Of a stretch of DNA of 64,000 nt, positions 60,280 to 64,000 are shown in pieces; the first letter of the stretch is position 1, and each line of letters begins with the position of its first letter. The stretch is from contig NC_045145.1 of the NCBI RefSeq assembly GCF_008831285.2, positions 11,532,802 through 11,596,801 of the forward strand. The letters are read 5' to 3'. Both the position numbers and the translations under genes were made by a program. The notes under the pieces were generated by a model. That model was given only the letters and a program-made list of their open reading frames with translations. It was not told where the DNA came from and did no database searches. This stretch comes from Nymphaea colorata. Lineage: Eukaryota > Streptophyta > Magnoliopsida > Nymphaeales > Nymphaeaceae.

Positions 60280-62700
60280 GCAATTATATGTCATTAGTGC
60301 TGACTGTACAAAAAATTGCAATAACATACCATTATCCAACAACAAATTGTATGCCATTTTCCATACCAACATTGATTTTGGTATGGTAAGCACTAATGAC
60401 ATCTAATTGTCATTAGTCCTAACCTTTCAATAAGATCACTGGTTAGACAAATTGTTCAACTTTTTTATGGAAAATGGTAATGAATGGCAATTGTATGCCA
60501 TTAGTGTTGACCCTGACCAAAAGTGGAATAGAATGGTCTTCACAAAATGATATTGACTCTTTTGTGAGGGTCAGCGGCATACAATTCCAATTTTTGTAAG
60601 GAAAATGGCATACAATTTGTGTGATGGATAATGGCATCTAATTACAATTGTCCATCAAATCCTTTCATTTCCAGAATTGGTAGGGTCAGCATGAATGGCA
60701 TATCATTTTTTTGATGGAAAATGGCATACAATTTTTTGTATTAATGTGATAGTCAGCACTAATGGCATAGAATTGTCATTTTGCTTTTTCTTTTCTTCAA
60801 AAGTACTAATGACATCTAATTTTTTTTATGGTTAGCACTAATGGTATATAATTATCATTTTTTCTTTTCTTTCATTAACATCTTTTCCTTTCCATAAATT
60901 GCTTTTCCTTTCATCCTTTTCATTTTTGTAATAGTTAGAACTAATGGCATACAATTGCAATTGATCCTTTCCTTGGGTCAACACTAATGGTATACAATTT
61001 GTGTGATGGATACTGGCATCTCATTTTTTGTATGGATAATGACATACAATTTGTTGTATAAAAAATGATATACAATTTTTGGTATGGTCAGTACTAATAG
61101 CATACAATTGCATTATAGATATGGAAAATAGCATACAGTTGCCATTTCTCTTTTCCTTTCTAGAATTTCTTTTCAAGAATCTCCTTTTCTTTCCATTTTT
61201 GTGATAGTCAGTACTAATGGCGTACAATTTTTGGACAGTACTAATCGCATACAATTTTTGGTATAGCATACAGTTGCAATTCATCCTTTCTTTTCAATAA
61301 TCTCCTTTCCTTTCTAGAATTTCCATTTCAATAATCATTCTTTCCTTTTCTGAAATTCATCGAACTTTGATGTCCTGAAACAACCAAAAGAAGAGTTCAT
61401 ATCATTTTGCTTAGATATGGTGAGTTGGCTCATAACTTTGTTCGCTTTGAGAGTGCTTTGACTCAAGGGAAGCCAAAGCTTTGCAAGTGTGCTTATGAAA
61501 AGTAATGAGCTTTTAGTCAGGGTCAACACTAATGGCATACAATTTGTGTGATGGTTAGCACTAATGGTATCTCATTTTTGGTATGGTCAGCACTAATGGC
61601 ATATAATTGCAATTGATCCTTTATTTTCCATTAATTGATATGGATAATGACATATAATTGCCATTTCTCTTTTCTTGCCCATAAGATCCTTTCCATGACA
61701 TTTTTGTGATAGTCAGTACTAATAGCATACAAACGCAATTTCTCCTTTCATTTCCTTCAGAAGCACTAATGGCATACAATTCCATTTTTTGTATGGAAAA
61801 TGACATACAATCGATGTGATGGATAATGGCATCTAATTGCAATTGTCCATCAAATCCTTTCCTTTCCTAAAATCCATCAAACCTTGATGTCCTGAAAATG
61901 AAAGTTGCAAGGGCTTTTGGGCTTTGCTAATCTAGTAAAAATGACATGATGGACTATAGGGAAGCAAAAGTGAACTGAGTGTGCTTCAGATTTTTTGTAT
62001 GGTCAGCACTAATGACATTTAATTCCATTTTTAGTATGGAAAATGCATACAATTTTTGTACGGTTAATGACATCTAATTGCAATTGTCCATCAAATCCTT
62101 TCCTTTCTAAAATTTCCTTTCCATTCATTTTCTGATAGGGTAAGCCAAAACTTTGCGAGTGTGCTTATGAAAAGTGATGAGCTTTCAGTCAAGGTCTACA
62201 CTAATGGCATACAATTTGTGTGATGGTCAACACTAATGGTATCTCATTTTTGGTATGGTCAGCAATAATGGCATATAATTGCAATTGATCCGTTTTTTTC
62301 TATTAATTGATATGGAAAATGGCATACAATTGTCATTTCTTTTTTTCTTTCCAGAATTTCTTGTTCATGACATTTTTGTGATAGTCAGTAATAATATCAT
62401 ACAATTGCAATTTCTCCTTTCCTTTCCTTCAGAAGCACTAATGGCATACAATTTGTGTGATGGATAATGGCATCTCATTTTTTTATGGTTAGTACTAATG
62501 GTGTACAATTTCCATTTCTCTTTTTCTTTCAATAAGATCCTTTTTTTTTCATTAATGATATGCACATTTTTTTGGAAGCAAGAATGGCATACAATTTGTT
62601 GTATAGGCAGTACTAATGGCATACAATCTGTGGTAAGGAAAATGGTATATAATCTGTGTGATGGATAATGGCATCTAATTGCAATGTCCATCAAATCCTT
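60280..62700. repeat. Irregular array of ~45 TAATGGCATACAATT-like motifs
   Basis: The motif (ACTAATGGCATACAATT with variants TATCTCATT, CATCTAATT, CATATAATT) recurs about every 25-60 bases, almost always in the same orientation. It is usually preceded by GTCAGCACTAA-like words and often followed by GCAATTGATCC or CCTTTCCTTTC. A higher-order unit of about 672 bp is visible: 61491-61830 and 62163-62480 match in order, both starting GCTTATGAAAAGT. Frames on the minus strand (IVCH.PYK, LYAIST repeats) are products of the array. Confidence 0.85.
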
Positions 62701-64000
62701 TCCTTTCTATAATCTTCTTTTGTGAAATCCATCAAACCTTGATGTCTTGAAAGTCAAAGTTGTCCCTAAAGCTTCGCTTTGTGAGTGCCTTTTTCATTCG
62801 CATTCACGGAAGGCCAATGTGTTAGTTTCGATCTGATGTGTAAAGCATCATTTGCTTACATTTGTTCTCTGCTCGCAAGCTTTGAGTGGCCGGGGCTCAT
62901 TCCTAAACTATGAAATGGATGACTCGCAGAGTATACTGTGCCCGTTTGATTGTTGCTCACATTGCAAGCAACTACTCAAGCCAAGCCGCTTTTCATACAG
63001 CTTGTGGAGTGCTTATGATCTCCCCCGAGGCCGTGTCCTCCTTTCGAACAGGTGGGTTTTGGTCAAGTCCTTCGGATTCTCCCTCCCGGGCAAGTCACTC
63101 GAGCAGAACCCAAGCTTGTACAAGTAGCCATGAAGATGTCGACATTCTAATGTAAAACGTGTGCCCCGCTCTACCATTGGAAGAACCGCCACGGCCACCC
63201 TTGGATGAAAGACAGATCCGACATTTGAACCAGGACCGACTCATAGGTGTATCAATTGTGAAATGCTTTGAGATAGATATGTTTATCAGAAAAGGTGTAG
63301 ATTCACTGAGTTAGGAGCCAGACTCATAACAGGAGTTGTTGAGATTAAGAAATAAACTAGAAACTTGGATTGTGCCTTTGACTCGAGAACTCAATCAATG
63401 GAATCTGAAACTCAAAACTAGAAATGCTACAGTAGAGTGCTCATGCACTGCACAATCCCGATACACCAACGAAAACAAGATTTCACTCCTGACGTCGTTT
63501 GACGCATCAGATCTCTCCATATTGTCTCAACTTTTGTTCGTGCCTTTATCAACTTGCCTTTCTATGCTTTTTTGTATGCTGACATATATCAACTCTAAAA
63601 GCCACCCATTCACCCCAAACTCTTTTGAAAAGAATCACCATCAACTCGGTTCACTAATCTAGTAAATTGTGATCATTCGTTTGAGGTCCCGTGTCTGTAC
63701 TTTGGGCCTAATACGTGTAGATACAGTCAAGGGTTGGTCAAGGGAGAGGGAGTGAGAACTCTCTCGATCTAGGGGAAAGGGAGTGAGAACTCACTCGACT
63801 TAGGGGGGAGGGAGTGGAGGCGCTGGATAGGACGAGTCTTGTCAGGAAGTTCAGGCCAACAACCTTGAAGATGAGGTGTCCATAGTGCATTGTTGGTGGG
63901 TCATGCGCTTTGGTTAATTATGAGATACCCTGGTTCCGTTTGATTACTCAAACATAGAGAAGATATTCCTGGCATTGGTGTTTTCATTACAAAAGCTCAG
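62701..64000. other. Unrecognised terminal region
   Basis: Plus frames at 62852-63127 and 63336-63662 have no recognised domain. The part 62880-63240 is richer in G and C than its surroundings. Near 63740-63815 a unit AGGGAGTGAGAACT is repeated twice with a third partial copy. No exon or transposon could be assigned. Confidence 0.35.

Noticed and set aside
60169-62694. Repeated minus-strand peptides such as LYAIST and IVCHYPYK, considered as a tandem-repeat protein
   Set aside because: Frames are short and broken by stops in every unit. The repetition comes from the DNA motif array.
62852-63155. 81-91-codon frames in a GC-richer patch, considered as an organelle gene
   Set aside because: No organelle protein could be recognised from the peptides. 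Only a database search could decide.

Overview
The window is nuclear DNA of a seed plant, most likely an angiosperm. The evidence is one spliced plant housekeeping gene, its GT-AG introns, and a dense mixture of plant-type transposable elements (Ty1/copia, Ty3/gypsy of the Tat kind, Tourist-like PIF/Harbinger elements, hAT). There is no operon structure, CRISPR array or prokaryotic signal. The species cannot be named from the sequence.

Region 1-23046 (+) is largely one gene, a plant RINT1/TIP20-family protein (MAG2), which acts in Golgi-to-ER vesicle tethering. Four exon pieces can be placed: 1-16 (partial), 683-787, 20986-21089 and 21166-23046. The phases agree at every junction. The first exon(s) lie before the window. 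Exons 2 and 3 are separated by an intron of about 20.2 kb (788-20985) filled with nested transposons: a copia LTR end with a gag scrap, a gypsy-like LTR carrying a 726-bp inverted-repeat element, a long minus-strand degraded coding block split by two Tourist-like elements (the second carries an mTERF gene fragment), a copia element with both LTRs (9362-14485), and a truncated minus-strand copia element (about 15255-17472).

Region 23047-30116 is intergenic: microsatellites, two GCTCGAGC-rich non-autonomous elements (about 24010-25055 and 29565-30060, the second with another mTERF-like fragment), and a very AT-rich block at 26560-28080.

Region 30117-57945 is a graveyard of one large repeat family. 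There are minus-oriented copies at 30117-34040 (extending upward) and about 38000-40500, plus-oriented copies at 47720-51433 and 55190-57945, and a fragment near 53880-54010. A Tat-type gypsy gag relic (52650-53590) lies between two plus copies, which suggests that the repeats are LTRs of that element. A degraded hAT transposase sits on the minus strand at 41579-43537.

Region 57946-64000 is different in texture. It contains hairpin-forming repeats around 59220-59350 and an irregular array (60280-62700) with roughly 45 copies of a short motif resembling TAATGGCATACAATT, arranged partly in a higher-order repeat of about 672 bp. I do not recognise this array.

Apart from MAG2, no gene in the window looks intact and functional.
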